A DNA stretch of 39,022 nucleotides from Pseudonocardia autotrophica (GCF_000717175.1 NZ_JNYD01000042.1:1-39022); one strand, 5' to 3'; positions 24,268-32,228 are shown, counted from the first letter of the stretch. Numbers and translations: made by a program. Notes: a model not told the origin generated them from the sequence alone.

Positions 24268-24294
24268 GCCGGCCGCAGTGTCCCCGCGGCCGGC
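24268..24294. terminator. Bidirectional terminator hairpin, sigma factor 3 / manganese catalase
   Basis: A perfect 9-bp stem, GCCGGCCGC (24268-24276) and GCGGCCGGC (24286-24294), with a 9-base loop. It lies between two convergent genes whose stops are 39 bases apart. Confidence 0.65.
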
Positions 24295-24301
24295 GGCGGG
24301 G

Positions 24302-25183
24302 TCACTCCTTGTTCAGCTTGTCCTGGGCGAGGCCGGCGGCCTTCTCCATGGTGTTGGGCAGCTCGGTGGTGCCGTAGAAGCGGCTGTCCGGGTGCGTGGG
24401 CGGCGGCATCGGGACCGACGACGTCGGGCCCTCGTGGTAGGTGAACTCCCCGTTGCCGTCCGGGCTGGGGCCCTTGGCCCAGCGGCCCTCGCCGGCCTGG
24501 GCGCCGTCGGAGAAGTTGAGGTACTGGTAGGAGAACTCGGTCGCCTCCTTGCCCTGCGGGAAGTTGCTCGGCACCGGCAGCTTCTCCGCGCCCTCCTCCT
24601 TGAGCTCCTCGGCCGCGGCCAGCCACATGTTCTGGTGCATCGTGTCGCGGGCGAGCAGGAACGACAGCAGGTCGCGGATGCCCGGGTCGTCGGTCATGTG
24701 GTAGAGCCGGGCGACCTGCAGGCGGCCCTGCATCTCCGCGTTGGCGTTGGCCTGGAAGTCGGCGAGCAGGTTGCCGCTGGCGGTGATGAAGCTGCCCTGC
24801 CAGGGGTTGCCGTTGCTGTCGACGGGCCGGGCACCCGCGCCGGCGACGATGGCGTGCTGGACGTCCGTGCCGCCGATGACCGCGGCGACCGTCGGGTCGT
24901 CCTGCACGGCGTCGGAGGTGATGCCCAGCGGTGCCTTCTCCAGCAGCTGGGCGATCATCGTGGCCAGCATCTCGACGTGCCCGATCTCCTCGGAGGCGAT
25001 GCCGAAGACCAGGTCGCGGTACTTGCCGGGGGTGTGCATGTTCCAGCCCTGGAACATGTACTGCATCGCGACGGTGATCTCCCCGTACTGCCCGCCCAGC
25101 ACCTCCTGCAGCTTGCGGGCGTAGACCGCGTCGGGCTTCTCGGGGGTGGACTTGAACTGCAACTCCTGACGGTGCAGGAACAT
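24302..25183 (-). CDS. Manganese catalase family protein
   Basis: This 293-residue non-heme dimanganese catalase disproportionates hydrogen peroxide. Ferritin-like metal motifs are seen in QYGEITVAMQYMFQGW, IASEEIGHVEMLATMIA and MQGRLQVARLYHM followed by RDTMHQNMWLAAAEEL. The N-terminal MFLHRQELQFKSTPEKPDAVYARKLQE and the C-terminal FSYQYLNFSDG are typical of the family. The ATG at 25183 follows GAGGAGCACGC. A near-perfect SigB/SigF promoter (25292-25317) is placed back to back with that of hemerythrin, suggesting one stress signal drives both. Confidence 0.92.
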   Translation of the reverse strand: MFLHRQELQFKSTPEKPDAVYARKLQEVLGGQYGEITVAMQYMFQGWNMHTPGKYRDLVFGIASEEIGHVEMLATMIAQLLEKAPLGITSDAVQDDPTVAAVIGGTDVQHAIVAGAGARPVDSNGNPWQGSFITASGNLLADFQANANAEMQGRLQVARLYHMTDDPGIRDLLSFLLARDTMHQNMWLAAAEELKEEGAEKLPVPSNFPQGKEATEFSYQYLNFSDGAQAGEGRWAKGPSPDGNGEFTYHEGPTSSVPMPPPTHPDSRFYGTTELPNTMEKAAGLAQDKLNKE

Positions 25184-25291
25184 GCGTGCTCCTCGGGGAC
25201 TCCGGTGGTGCCGCCCGTGGGCGACGAGGACGCGCGGCGTGCGTGCGGCCGCGGCGGTGGCCGGCTCGGTGGCTCGACCGGCGGGCGGCGG

Positions 25292-25317
25292 ATGCCCGGC
25301 GCCGGGTGTCGTAAACC
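25292..25317 (-). promoter_or_regulatory. SigB/SigF-type promoter for manganese catalase
   Basis: Minus strand: GGTTT (25317-25313), 15 bases, GGGCAT (25297-25292). The -35 and spacing are exact and the -10 matches five of six. The 5' leader to the ATG at 25183 would be about 100 bases. Confidence 0.6.
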
Positions 25318-25340
25318 GGTCGATTCGGTCGGATGCCGCC

Positions 25341-25366
25341 GGATTGGTCCCGTCCGGCCGGGGTAG
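25341..25366 (+). promoter_or_regulatory. SigB/SigF-type promoter for the hemerythrin gene
   Basis: GGATT (25341-25345), 15 bases, GGGTAG (25361-25366). It starts 24 bases away from the divergent catalase promoter. The start codon is 40 bases downstream, with CGAGGAGACACCC as ribosome-binding site. Confidence 0.6.
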
Positions 25367-25406
25367 CCGCGGCCCGGACGCGAACCACCACCACGAGGAG
25401 ACACCC

Positions 25407-25991
25407 ATGACCGAGACCGTCGCGCGGGACGACGTGCCGGCCGGCGCCGACGTCGTCGACGAGCTGACCCGCGACCACCACGAGGTACTGGACCTGCTGG
25501 AGCGCATCACGGCCACGCGGGACGCGAAGGAGCGCCGCGACCTCGCGGACACCGCGATCGCCGAGGTGGTGCGGCACTCGGTGGCCGAGGAGATGTACGT
25601 CTACCCGGCCATGTCCGACGCGCTGGAGCACGGCGGCGACACCGTCGAGCACGACAAGGAAGAGCACAACAAGCTCGAGCGGATCATGAAGGACCTCGAG
25701 GGCGTCGACGGCGACGACGCACGGTTCGACGTGCTCGTCGGCGACATGACGCGGGCCCTGCGCCACCACGCCGAGGACGAGGAGACCGAGCAGTTCCCGA
25801 AGATGCGCGAGCGGATCCCGCAGGAGACGCTCGTGGAGCTGCGGCGCAAGGTCGAGGCGGCGAAGAAGGTCGCGCCGACCCGCCCGCACCCCGACGCGCC
25901 GAACGCGGAGCTGTTCCACAAGATGGCGGGCCCGGGCGTCGGTCTCGTCGACCGGCTCCGCGACCGGCTCACCAACCGATCGACAGGCTGA
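25407..25991 (+). CDS. Hemerythrin (HHE cation-binding) domain protein
   Basis: This 194-residue four-helix hemerythrin-like protein probably binds a di-iron centre and senses or buffers oxygen, nitric oxide or peroxide. Metal-binding residues appear in TRDHHEVLDLLERI (about 21-34), RHSVAEEMYVYPAM (about 57-70), EHDKEEHNKLERIMKDLE and LRHHAEDEETEQFPKM. The C-terminal ~45 residues are basic and Pro-rich. Related mycobacterial proteins influence the SigF response to peroxide (family knowledge). It shares a regulatory region with manganese catalase and ends 85 bases from sigma factor 4, convergent with it. Confidence 0.88.
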   Translation: MTETVARDDVPAGADVVDELTRDHHEVLDLLERITATRDAKERRDLADTAIAEVVRHSVAEEMYVYPAMSDALEHGGDTVEHDKEEHNKLERIMKDLEGVDGDDARFDVLVGDMTRALRHHAEDEETEQFPKMRERIPQETLVELRRKVEAAKKVAPTRPHPDAPNAELFHKMAGPGVGLVDRLRDRLTNRSTG

Positions 25992-26044
25992 CCCGGGCGG
26001 ACCGCCGGCCCTGCCGAACGGACGACCGGGCCGGGGGACTCCGC

Positions 26045-26072
26045 CGCCCGGGCGCCGCTACGCGCCCGGGCG
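26045..26072. terminator. Bidirectional terminator hairpin, hemerythrin / sigma factor 4
   Basis: A perfect 11-bp stem, CGCCCGGGCGC (26045-26055) and GCGCCCGGGCG (26062-26072), with a 6-base loop, between convergent genes and immediately next to the sigma stop codon. Confidence 0.7.
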
Positions 26073-26076
26073 TCGG

Positions 26077-26880
26077 TCAGCCGCCCAGCTCGGCGCGCAG
26101 GTGGGCAAGCGTGCGGGCGAGCAGCCGGGAGACGTGCATCTGCGAGATGCCGACCTTCTCGGCGATCTGCGTCTGAGTGTGCTCGCCGTAGAAGCGCAGC
26201 AGCAAAATCGTGCGCTCGCGCTCGGGCAGGGCCGCGACGAGCCGGCGCAGGTCGCCCCGTTGGTCGACGAGGTCGAGCGCGGCGTCGGCCGCGCCGAGCC
26301 GGTCCGCGGGGGTGAACCCCGTCTCGGACTCGGGCTCGTCGAGGCTGTCCGCGCGGTGGCCGGCCAGGGCGTCGAGGGCCTCGACGACGTCGTCGAGCGA
26401 CCGGTCGAGCTCGGCGGCGATCTCGCTGGGCCGCGGTGCGCGGCCCAGCCGCTGCGTCAGGTCGATGGTGGCGCGGTTGACCGAGACCGTGAGGTCCTTG
26501 ATAGCCCGCGGCACGCGCAGGGCCCAGGTGTGGTCGCGCAGGTGGCGGAGCATGGAGCCGCGGATGCTGGGGACGAGGTAGGCAAGCGGCCCGCCCGTCG
26601 TCTCGTCCGGGTCGTAGTTGTCGACGGCCCGGATCAGCCCGACGACGCCGGCCTGCTCCAGGTCCTCCGCCGGGGCGGAGCTCGCGTACCGCCGGGCGAT
26701 GTTGCGCACCAACGGGAGGAACTGGGTGATGAGGTACTCGCGTCGCGCTCCGTGCTCCGGGTCGTCGGGGGCGGAGGCGGCGTGCTTGCGCAGCAGGGGT
26801 TCCAGGTCGTCGTAGGCGTGCGGTCCGTCCCGGGCGTCGGCCGGGCCGCTGCCCGGCTGCATGAAGGTCGTGGTGGGCAC
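26077..26880 (-). CDS. SigB/SigF/SigG-family RNA polymerase sigma factor (4 of 4, divergent)
   Basis: This 267-residue sigma factor is the most divergent of the four. Region 2 reads FLPLVRNIARRYASSAPAEDLEQAGVVGLIRAVDNYDPDETTGGPLAYLVPSIRGSMLRHLRDHTW; it has LRHLRDHTW where the others have LRYFRDRTW. Region 4 is HTQTQIAEKVGISQMHVSRLLARTLAHL. The predicted transcript from the SigB-like promoter begins within a few bases of the GTG at 26880, suggesting a leaderless message. An ATG at 26862 is the alternative. It lies divergent from two STAS-kinase fusion genes, which makes those good candidates for its anti-sigma factors. Confidence 0.88.
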   Translation of the reverse strand: MPTTTFMQPGSGPADARDGPHAYDDLEPLLRKHAASAPDDPEHGARREYLITQFLPLVRNIARRYASSAPAEDLEQAGVVGLIRAVDNYDPDETTGGPLAYLVPSIRGSMLRHLRDHTWALRVPRAIKDLTVSVNRATIDLTQRLGRAPRPSEIAAELDRSLDDVVEALDALAGHRADSLDEPESETGFTPADRLGAADAALDLVDQRGDLRRLVAALPERERTILLLRFYGEHTQTQIAEKVGISQMHVSRLLARTLAHLRAELGG

Positions 26881-26888
26881 GGGCTCGC

Positions 26889-26914
26889 CTACCCGGGTGG
26901 TCCGGGGGAAAACG
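26889..26914 (-). promoter_or_regulatory. SigB/SigF-type promoter of sigma factor 4, possible autoregulation
   Basis: Minus strand: CGTTT (26914-26910), 15 bases, GGGTAG (26894-26889). It places the start at or next to the GTG at 26880. A CGGGGG...CCCCCG inverted repeat spans the -35. A sigma gene read from a promoter of its own class implies self-amplification or a cascade. Confidence 0.6.
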
Positions 26915-27028
26915 AATCAGGCCCCCGCACTCGGCGAGCGGCGATGTCGGCCCGCACGTTGCGGACGGGCGCCCGGGCGGGGAAGGTGGCGGGGAAACCC
27001 CGCGCGACACCGTGACCGGAGGACAGCC

Positions 27029-27760
27029 ATGCGGGACGAGGCGCTGCTGGGCACGGACGTCGCCGAGGCTTCCGGGGTGTGTCTGCTGGCCGTCCACGGG
27101 GTCCTCGGCGTCCGCACCGCGCCGCAGCTCGACCGCGTCCTGCGCAAGCAGCTGCTGGACCGCGGCCGGGTGCTGGTCGACGTGTCCGGGCTCGACCTGT
27201 CGTCCACCGCGGTCCTGGCCTCCTTCCCGGCCGCGCTGGCGGCCACCGGCGGATGGCCCGCCTCACGAATGGTGGTGTTCGGGCGGGATTGTCCCGTCGT
27301 CGAGGGTATGTGGCAGGCGGGACGGCACCGGGAGGTGCCCGTCGCCGGTGACCTCGCCGAGGCCTCGGTCCTGCTCGAGCGGCGCCCCGCGCGGGTGCGC
27401 CGGACCATCGACCTGCCCCACGGACCGGAGGCGGCGCCCTTCGCGCGCCTGATGCTGCGGTCGGCATGTGAGGACTGGGAGATCCCGGGCGACGCCGCGG
27501 ACCGGGCCTCGATCGTGGTGAACGAGCTGGTCACCAACGCCGTGCAGCACACGACGGGACCGGGAGACCTGAGCCTCGCCCACTCCCGGCGCGGGCTGTG
27601 GATCTCGGTGCGCGACGGCTCGTCCGCCCGGCCGGTCCTGACCGTCGAGGCGGAAGGGCTCGGCCTGCGCGCCGTCGCCGAGCTGAGCCGGACCTGGGGC
27701 GTCACGCCCCTGCAGACCGGCAAGTCCGTGTGGGCGCTCGTGAGCGACGAGCCATTCTGA
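27029..27760 (+). CDS. STAS - GHKL kinase fusion (antagonist-like plus anti-sigma-like), copy 1
   Basis: In this 243-residue protein an N-terminal STAS-like domain (about 1-115, SGVCLLAVHGVLGVRTAPQLDRVL ... LVDVSGLDLSSTAVLASF) is joined through RRPARVRRTIDLP to a HATPase_c_2 domain (about 122-240). The ATPase half shows N-box NELVTNAVQHT and G-boxes VRDGSS and GLGLRAV, the RsbW/SpoIIAB pattern. The STAS switch loop has Ser (LSSTAV) but not the normal D-S-A/S-G. The ATG at 27029 follows GGAGGACAGCC. Fusing antagonist and kinase would give self-contained control, or the STAS half may serve as a scaffold. Confidence 0.78.
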   Translation: MRDEALLGTDVAEASGVCLLAVHGVLGVRTAPQLDRVLRKQLLDRGRVLVDVSGLDLSSTAVLASFPAALAATGGWPASRMVVFGRDCPVVEGMWQAGRHREVPVAGDLAEASVLLERRPARVRRTIDLPHGPEAAPFARLMLRSACEDWEIPGDAADRASIVVNELVTNAVQHTTGPGDLSLAHSRRGLWISVRDGSSARPVLTVEAEGLGLRAVAELSRTWGVTPLQTGKSVWALVSDEPF

Positions 27761-27787
27761 CGCGGCGCAGATCCGTTCCGGATGGGA

Positions 27788-27813
27788 GGCATCATCTCGT
27801 GAACCCGGGGTAC
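27788..27813 (+). promoter_or_regulatory. Weak SigB/SigF-like promoter candidate for fusion copy 2
   Basis: GGCAT (27788-27792), 15 bases, GGGTAC (27808-27813). The -10 is good and the -35 weak. The start codon is 63 bases downstream. Confidence 0.3.
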
Positions 27814-27876
27814 CCGGACCGTTTCACGGATCCCGACGGGCTCCCGGAAGCTTCACGACGATCACAGGGGGCGGAC

Positions 27877-28593
27877 ATGCCCCGGCGCGGGCTCACCAGC
27901 CGGATCGACGACGGACCGGTCCCGGTCCTCGTCCTCGCCGGACCGCTGACCCTGGCCACCGCCGTCGACGTCGAGGTGCATGTCCGCAAGCTGCTGATGG
28001 ACCGCGGTTCGCTGCTGGTCGACGTGCGCGACCTCGAACCGGTCGTCCCCTCGCTGGTGGCCCTCTTCACCAGCACCCTGTCGGGGGCGGGCGGCTGGCC
28101 CGCCGCGCGGCTCGTGCTCGTCGCGCCCTCCGAGCCGCTCGCCGTCGCGCTGGGGCGCAGCGGAGTGGTCCGGGAGATCGGCGTGGCCGCGAACCGCGGC
28201 CAGGGGCTGACGCTGCTGGGGCGCCGGCCGGCCCGCGTCCGACGGCGGACCGAGCTGCCAGACACCGCGGTCGCGGTGCGTTACGCGCGGGCCCTGGTGC
28301 GGGAGGCCTGCCGCGAGTGGGAGCTGACCGGCGGGATCCCCGCCCGGGCCGAGCTGGTGGCGGACGAGCTGGTGGCCAACGCGGTCGTGCACGGCGGCGG
28401 GCGGCGGACGTTGCTGCTGACCCTGGACGGCCCCGGGTTGCGCGTCGGGGTGCGGGACGAGGGGGCGGGCGCGCCCGACCCGGAGTCCGCCGCCGGACAG
28501 GGGCTGCACGTGGTCGCCGAGCTGTCCGACGGCTGGGGCACGAGCCGGCACGCCGTGGGCAAGACCGTCTGGGCGCTGCTCCGCGCCTTCTGA
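27877..28593 (+). CDS. STAS - GHKL kinase fusion, copy 2 (phosphosite lost)
   Basis: This 238-residue protein is a paralogue of the preceding gene with the same architecture and a shared linker (RRPARVRRRTELP). The N-terminal STAS-like half reads VPVLVLAGPLTLATAVDVEVHVRKLL ... LVDVRDLEPVVPSLVALF; the residues aligning with the phosphorylatable Ser are Pro/Val, so this half cannot be switched in the usual way. The kinase half keeps N-box ADELVANAVVHG and G-boxes VRDEGAG and GQGLHVV. The ATG at 27877 follows AGGGGGCGG; a GTG at 27799 is an alternative. It is probably an anti-sigma kinase with a locked STAS module. Confidence 0.75.
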   Translation: MPRRGLTSRIDDGPVPVLVLAGPLTLATAVDVEVHVRKLLMDRGSLLVDVRDLEPVVPSLVALFTSTLSGAGGWPAARLVLVAPSEPLAVALGRSGVVREIGVAANRGQGLTLLGRRPARVRRRTELPDTAVAVRYARALVREACREWELTGGIPARAELVADELVANAVVHGGGRRTLLLTLDGPGLRVGVRDEGAGAPDPESAAGQGLHVVAELSDGWGTSRHAVGKTVWALLRAF

Positions 28594-28649
28594 CGCCCCT
28601 TCCGACCCGCCTTCGACGCGCCCGACGACACCGCAGTCCGACGGCCCGG

Positions 28650-29024
28650 TCAGCCCGGGTCCGGGAGCCGACTGGTGGCGGCCTCCTCGAAGGCCCGGGC
28701 CGCGGCCGAGCGGGCCTCGAAGGCGGCCTGCCGATGCCGCTCGGCGCCGTCGAGGTCACCGGCGGCCGTCAACGTGCGAACCGCGTTCTCGTGGCTCTCA
28801 GCGGAGAGCAGGTGCCGGCGGGCCGACCGCTCGTGGGCGGTCACCGCGTGCCGCCGGGCCGTCAGGGCCCGCTCCTCCGCGGATTCGACGTCGGCGAGCG
28901 AGGAGCCTCGACGCCCGCGCGCCGCGATCTCGCGCCGGCGCGCCCGGAGCTGTTCGAGCCGCTCGTCGATCTCGGCGCGACGGCGCTCCACCGCAGCCAT
29001 GTACTCGGCCTCGTCCCCGGTCAC
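28650..29024 (-). CDS. Small coiled-coil protein, function unknown
   Basis: This 124-residue protein is almost wholly helical and rich in Arg, Glu and Ala (EYMAAVERRRAEIDERLEQLRARRREIAAR ... AHERSARRHLLSAESHENAVRTLTAAGDLDGAERHRQAAFEARSAAARAFEEA). It is likely a coiled coil with a TPR-like second half. The GTG start at 29024 follows AGGAGCGGGC. It is the last gene of a cheB, cheR-PAS operon (27 bases after cheR), so it may be a scaffold or methylation partner. No family was recognised. Confidence 0.65.
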   Translation of the reverse strand: MTGDEAEYMAAVERRRAEIDERLEQLRARRREIAARGRRGSSLADVESAEERALTARRHAVTAHERSARRHLLSAESHENAVRTLTAAGDLDGAERHRQAAFEARSAAARAFEEAATSRLPDPG

Positions 29025-29051
29025 GCCCGCTCCTGCCGCGTCGACGGGCCG

Positions 29052-30911
29052 CTAGCGGGCCGGAGCGCCCTCGGCGCCCGCCGACTCCTCCATCGTGAGG
29101 ATGGCGCCGACCACCGAGCCGCCGTCGCCCCGCAGCGGGCTGGCGATCACGCGCACGTCGATGCTGCGGCCGCGTCGGTTGATCGCGGGAAGGGTGACCT
29201 CCTGCGGACCGTCCTCGCCTGCAAGCGTACTGCGGACGACCGGCCTCACCAGGTCCAGCGGCAGGCCGATGTCGAGGTTCAGGAAGTGCTGGCCCACGGC
29301 CTCGTCCCGGCGCAGCCCCCACAGCTCCTCGGCCTGGTGGTTCCAGACCTGCACGTGCAGCTCGGTCCCCACGACCACGACGCCGGCCCGCAGGCTGGTC
29401 AGGATGGTCTCCAGGAAGTCGTTGGTCCGGTCGAGCTCACCGGTGCGGTCCTGCAGCTCGTCGTTGATGGTCTGGAGCTCGTCGTTGGTCGACTGGAGCT
29501 CCTCGTTCATCGTCTCGAGCTCCTCGTTGGTGGACTGGAGCTCCTCGTTGGTGGTCTCCAGCTCCTCGACCGTGGACTGCAGCTCCTCGTTGGTGGTCTC
29601 GAGCTCCTCGTTGGTGGACTGGAGCTCCTCGTAGGCCGTCTCGAGCTGGCGGTTGGCCTGCTCGAGCTCGTCCTGCAGCCGCCGGAAGTCGGTGACGTCG
29701 TGGAAGGCGACGCTCACCCCCAGCACCTCGGTTCCGGACCCGACCAGCGGGCTGACCTGCACCTCGAGGTTCATCGCCTCGGGCCCGCGGTGGTAGGTGA
29801 CGTCGGTGACCCGGACCGTGCGCCGCTCGGTCTGCGCCTTCTCGATGTGCCGGCGCAGCTCCAGCGGGCGGTAGGAGAGCTCCAGGTCGCGGAAGGGCCG
29901 GCCGACGTCCCGCGTCGAGACGCCGAACAGCACCTCGGCCTGCCGGTTGACCACGGCGATCACGCCGTCGTCGGTGACCACGACCTGGGCCAGCGGGGAG
30001 GCGAGCACGGCCTCGTTGCGCAGGACGTCCAGACCGGTGAGCGGCGGCCGGCCGGTCGGGGGCGGGGCGTCGGCGAACAGGGTGCCGTTCTGCGGCGCCG
30101 CCCGCGGCGCCTTGCGGAAGGTACGGCGCTTGAGGTCGATCGGCAGGAACAGCGCGCCGTGGCTGAGCAGCATCTCGGCCTTGCCGAGGAACAGCACGCC
30201 GGGCTCGGAGAGCGCGAAGTGGAAGCGGGTCAGGATGCGGGCCTGGGTCTCCGCGTTGAAGTACATCAGGGTGTTGCGGCAGACCAGCAGGTCGATGCGG
30301 GAGATCGGGGCGTCCTGCACCAGGTCGTTGCGACCGAAGATCACCGAGCGGCGCAGGTCCTTGCGGAAGGCGAAGCGGCCCCCGGTCTGCTCGAAGTACT
30401 TCTCCAGCAGCTCGGGCGGGATGCCGCGGACCTCGCGGTCCGAGTAGGTGCCGTGCCGGGCGTGGGTGAGGGCCTCCTCGTCCACGTCCGTGGCGTAGAT
30501 CTTCACGCGGTCGCGGAACTCCGTGGTACCGAGCATCTCGGCCAGCACGATCGCGAGGGTGTAGGCCTCCTCGCCGGAGGCACAGCCTGCGCTCCACACC
30601 CGCAGCGGCTCGGTGGGACCCTTGGTGGCCAGCAGCGCCGGCAGCACCTCGGCGCGCAGGTACTCCCAGGCCTCGGGGTCGCGGAAGAACCCGGTGACGT
30701 TGATCAGGATGGTGTTGAAGAGCGCCGTGAACTCCTCGGCGTGCAGCTCGAGGTAGTCCAGGTACTCGGCGTAGTCCGGGACGCCGACCTGCGACATCCG
30801 CCGGTCGACCCGGCGGATGAGACTCGACCGCTTGTAGCCCGTGAAGTCGAAGCCGCGGCTCACCTTCAGATGCTGGAGCAGGGCCTCGAAGGCCGGATCC
30901 GGCTGGGACAA
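29052..30911 (-). CDS. CheR-type methyltransferase with two PAS domains and a heptad-repeat coiled coil
   Basis: In this 619-residue protein the CheR domain (about 1-270) has the N-terminal helical part ([21 protein letters not shown]) and SAM-binding [16 protein letters not shown] with [12 protein letters not shown] domain (about 305-410) follows. Next comes a coiled coil of repeated [14 protein letters not shown] heptads (about 425-490) and a C-terminal PAS domain (about 495-610, [22 protein letters not shown]). Large bacterial hybrids carry CheB in front of this layout; here CheB is a separate upstream gene on the same strand. The start appears to be TTG at 30911, after GGGAGAGAAG; no ATG or GTG gives a full CheR N-terminus. 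No chemoreceptor or flagellar genes are nearby. Confidence 0.88.
   Translation of the reverse strand: MSQPDPAFEALLQHLKVSRGFDFTGYKRSSLIRRVDRRMSQVGVPDYAEYLDYLELHAEEFTALFNTILINVTGFFRDPEAWEYLRAEVLPALLATKGPTEPLRVWSAGCASGEEAYTLAIVLAEMLGTTEFRDRVKIYATDVDEEALTHARHGTYSDREVRGIPPELLEKYFEQTGGRFAFRKDLRRSVIFGRNDLVQDAPISRIDLLVCRNTLMYFNAETQARILTRFHFALSEPGVLFLGKAEMLLSHGALFLPIDLKRRTFRKAPRAAPQNGTLFADAPPPTGRPPLTGLDVLRNEAVLASPLAQVVVTDDGVIAVVNRQAEVLFGVSTRDVGRPFRDLELSYRPLELRRHIEKAQTERRTVRVTDVTYHRGPEAMNLEVQVSPLVGSGTEVLGVSVAFHDVTDFRRLQDELEQANRQLETAYEELQSTNEELETTNEELQSTVEELETTNEELQSTNEELETMNEELQSTNDELQTINDELQDRTGELDRTNDFLETILTSLRAGVVVVGTELHVQVWNHQAEELWGLRRDEAVGQHFLNLDIGLPLDLVRPVVRSTLAGEDGPQEVTLPAINRRGRSIDVRVIASPLRGDGGSVVGAILTMEESAGAEGAPAR
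29448..29633 (-). repeat. 21-base tandem repeats encoding a heptad coiled coil
   Basis: About nine imperfect 21-base units encode variants of NEELQST and NEELETT within the CheR-PAS protein. The repeat forms a long rigid coiled coil between the two PAS domains and is a hallmark of CheB/CheR/PAS hybrids. At DNA level it is visible as recurring GAGCTCCTCGTTGG. Confidence 0.85.
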
Positions 30912-30993
30912 CGACTTCTCTCCCGCTCCCCTCGGGGGTGCGCCACGGGGCGGGGCGCGCCGGGAGCCTAACCGATCCCGGGCCCTCCGCCGC

Positions 30994-32103
30994 TCATCCC
31001 TCCGGCAGGTCGCGGGTGAGCATCCGGCGCAACAACGAGGCCTCCGAACCTGTCCGTTCGGCCTTGTGCCGGTGGGACCGGGCAGCGTGCATCCGGTTGG
31101 TCGCGTCGGCGGTGTCGGCGAGCCAACGCTGCAGCGCCGCCTTCTCCTCCAGCGCCCGCAGCGCCGCCCACAGCACGACCTCGACGCCGTCGGACTGCTC
31201 GGCGGCGAGACTGCCGGGGGACCAGGCGTGACCGACCCGGCAGCGGAAGCGCGGGGAGGGCTCGCCCTCGAGCCGGAACAGCACCCCGTCGCAGTCGGGG
31301 CAGGACAGGGGCGAGGGCTCGCCCAGCTCGATCTGCGGGGCGGTCCCGGGCACGGTGTCGGCGATGTCGGCCTCCTCGGCGGCGAGCGGGTCCGCCGGGT
31401 CGGCCGGGTCCGCGTCGGCGGGGTCGTCGAGCAGGTCCTGGAGCAGCTCGGCGACCGCGGCCCCGAGCTTCCCCGCGGGCAGGGCGCGGGCTCCCGGTAC
31501 GTGGTCGAGCGCGCTCTGCGGCATGCCGGGGTACAGCGCCTCCGTGGGCTCCTGGACCAGGGCGGCGCCGCCCTGGCGCGCGAGCACGGCGAGGCCCGCG
31601 GTGCCGTCGTCCCGGTTGCCGGACAACACGATCCCCACGGCGTGCGGCCCGAAGTCGACCGCCGCGGAACGGAAGAGCGGGTCGATCGAGGGCCGGTGCC
31701 CGTTCTCCCGCGGCCCGCGCGAGAGGTGCAGGTGCCCGTCGGCGACGAGGACGTGGTGGTCGGCGGGTGCGGTGAAGATCCGGCCGGGTTCCAGGCGCAT
31801 CCCGTGCCGCGCGGTCACCGCCGGCAGCGGCCCGGCCCGGCCGAGGATCGCGGCGAGCGCACTGGGTGCGTCGCTCGGGATGTGCAGCACCACGACGACC
31901 GCCGCGGGCAGGTCCACCGGCAGCGCGGCGGCGAACGCCCGCAGCGCCTCCACCCCGCCGGCCGAGGCCCCGACCACCACCACGTCCGTCACCGCGGCCG
32001 CGTGCCGGGGCGCGGGCACCTCACCCGGGTGGTGGGCGTGCGGGCCGGCCACGCGGCCCACCGGTCCGTCCGGGAACGGTCCGGCCGCGGACACGTCCGG
32101 CAC
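30994..32103 (-). CDS. CheB-type methylesterase domain protein with C-terminal zinc-ribbon-like module
   Basis: In this 369-residue protein the CheB catalytic domain (about 38-220) keeps the Ser-His-Asp triad in VVVGASAGGVEAL, VVVVLHIPSDAP and VLSGNRDDGTAG. No receiver domain precedes it, so it is not controlled like chemotaxis CheB. The C-terminal part has CPDCDGVLFRLE ... FRCRVGHAWSP, a probable metal-binding ribbon, then a helical tail. The GTG at 32103 has GAGAGGCGG upstream; GTG at 31992 (VTDVVVVGAS) is an alternative giving just the core. It is the first gene of the cheB, cheR-PAS, coiled-coil operon, 82 bases before cheR, with a SigB-like promoter at 32158-32183. Confidence 0.83.
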   Translation of the reverse strand: MPDVSAAGPFPDGPVGRVAGPHAHHPGEVPAPRHAAAVTDVVVVGASAGGVEALRAFAAALPVDLPAAVVVVLHIPSDAPSALAAILGRAGPLPAVTARHGMRLEPGRIFTAPADHHVLVADGHLHLSRGPRENGHRPSIDPLFRSAAVDFGPHAVGIVLSGNRDDGTAGLAVLARQGGAALVQEPTEALYPGMPQSALDHVPGARALPAGKLGAAVAELLQDLLDDPADADPADPADPLAAEEADIADTVPGTAPQIELGEPSPLSCPDCDGVLFRLEGEPSPRFRCRVGHAWSPGSLAAEQSDGVEVVLWAALRALEEKAALQRWLADTADATNRMHAARSHRHKAERTGSEASLLRRMLTRDLPEG

Positions 32104-32157
32104 GGGAACCGCCTCTCGAGCGTCGGGCGGGCCCGGGTGTCCGGGCCTCGTCGAACG

Positions 32158-32183
32158 GTACCCCCTTCCCGGTCCACCGAATC
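32158..32183 (-). promoter_or_regulatory. Candidate SigB/SigF-type promoter of the cheB-cheR operon
   Basis: Minus strand: GATT (32183-32180), 16 bases, GGGTAC (32163-32158). It fits the GNNT-N14-16-GGGTA(C/T) form known for Streptomyces SigB. The GTG at 32103 is about 55 bases from the -10. Confidence 0.45.
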
Positions 32184-32194
32184 GTCCGCCGGGC

Positions 32195-32219
32195 GGTTGG
32201 ACCTGCGCGGGCCGGGAAC
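32195..32219 (+). promoter_or_regulatory. Weak SigB/SigF-like promoter candidate for the second cheB
   Basis: GGTTG (32195-32199), 14 bases, GGGAAC (32214-32219). It is divergent from the cheB-cheR promoter and would make the ATG at 32229 nearly leaderless. Confidence 0.3.
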
Positions 32220-32228
32220 ACCGCACGG

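Noticed and set aside
29448..29633. Regular repeats considered as noncoding or CRISPR repeats
   Set aside because: The 21-base period is an in-frame heptad coiled coil well known in CheR/PAS hybrids.
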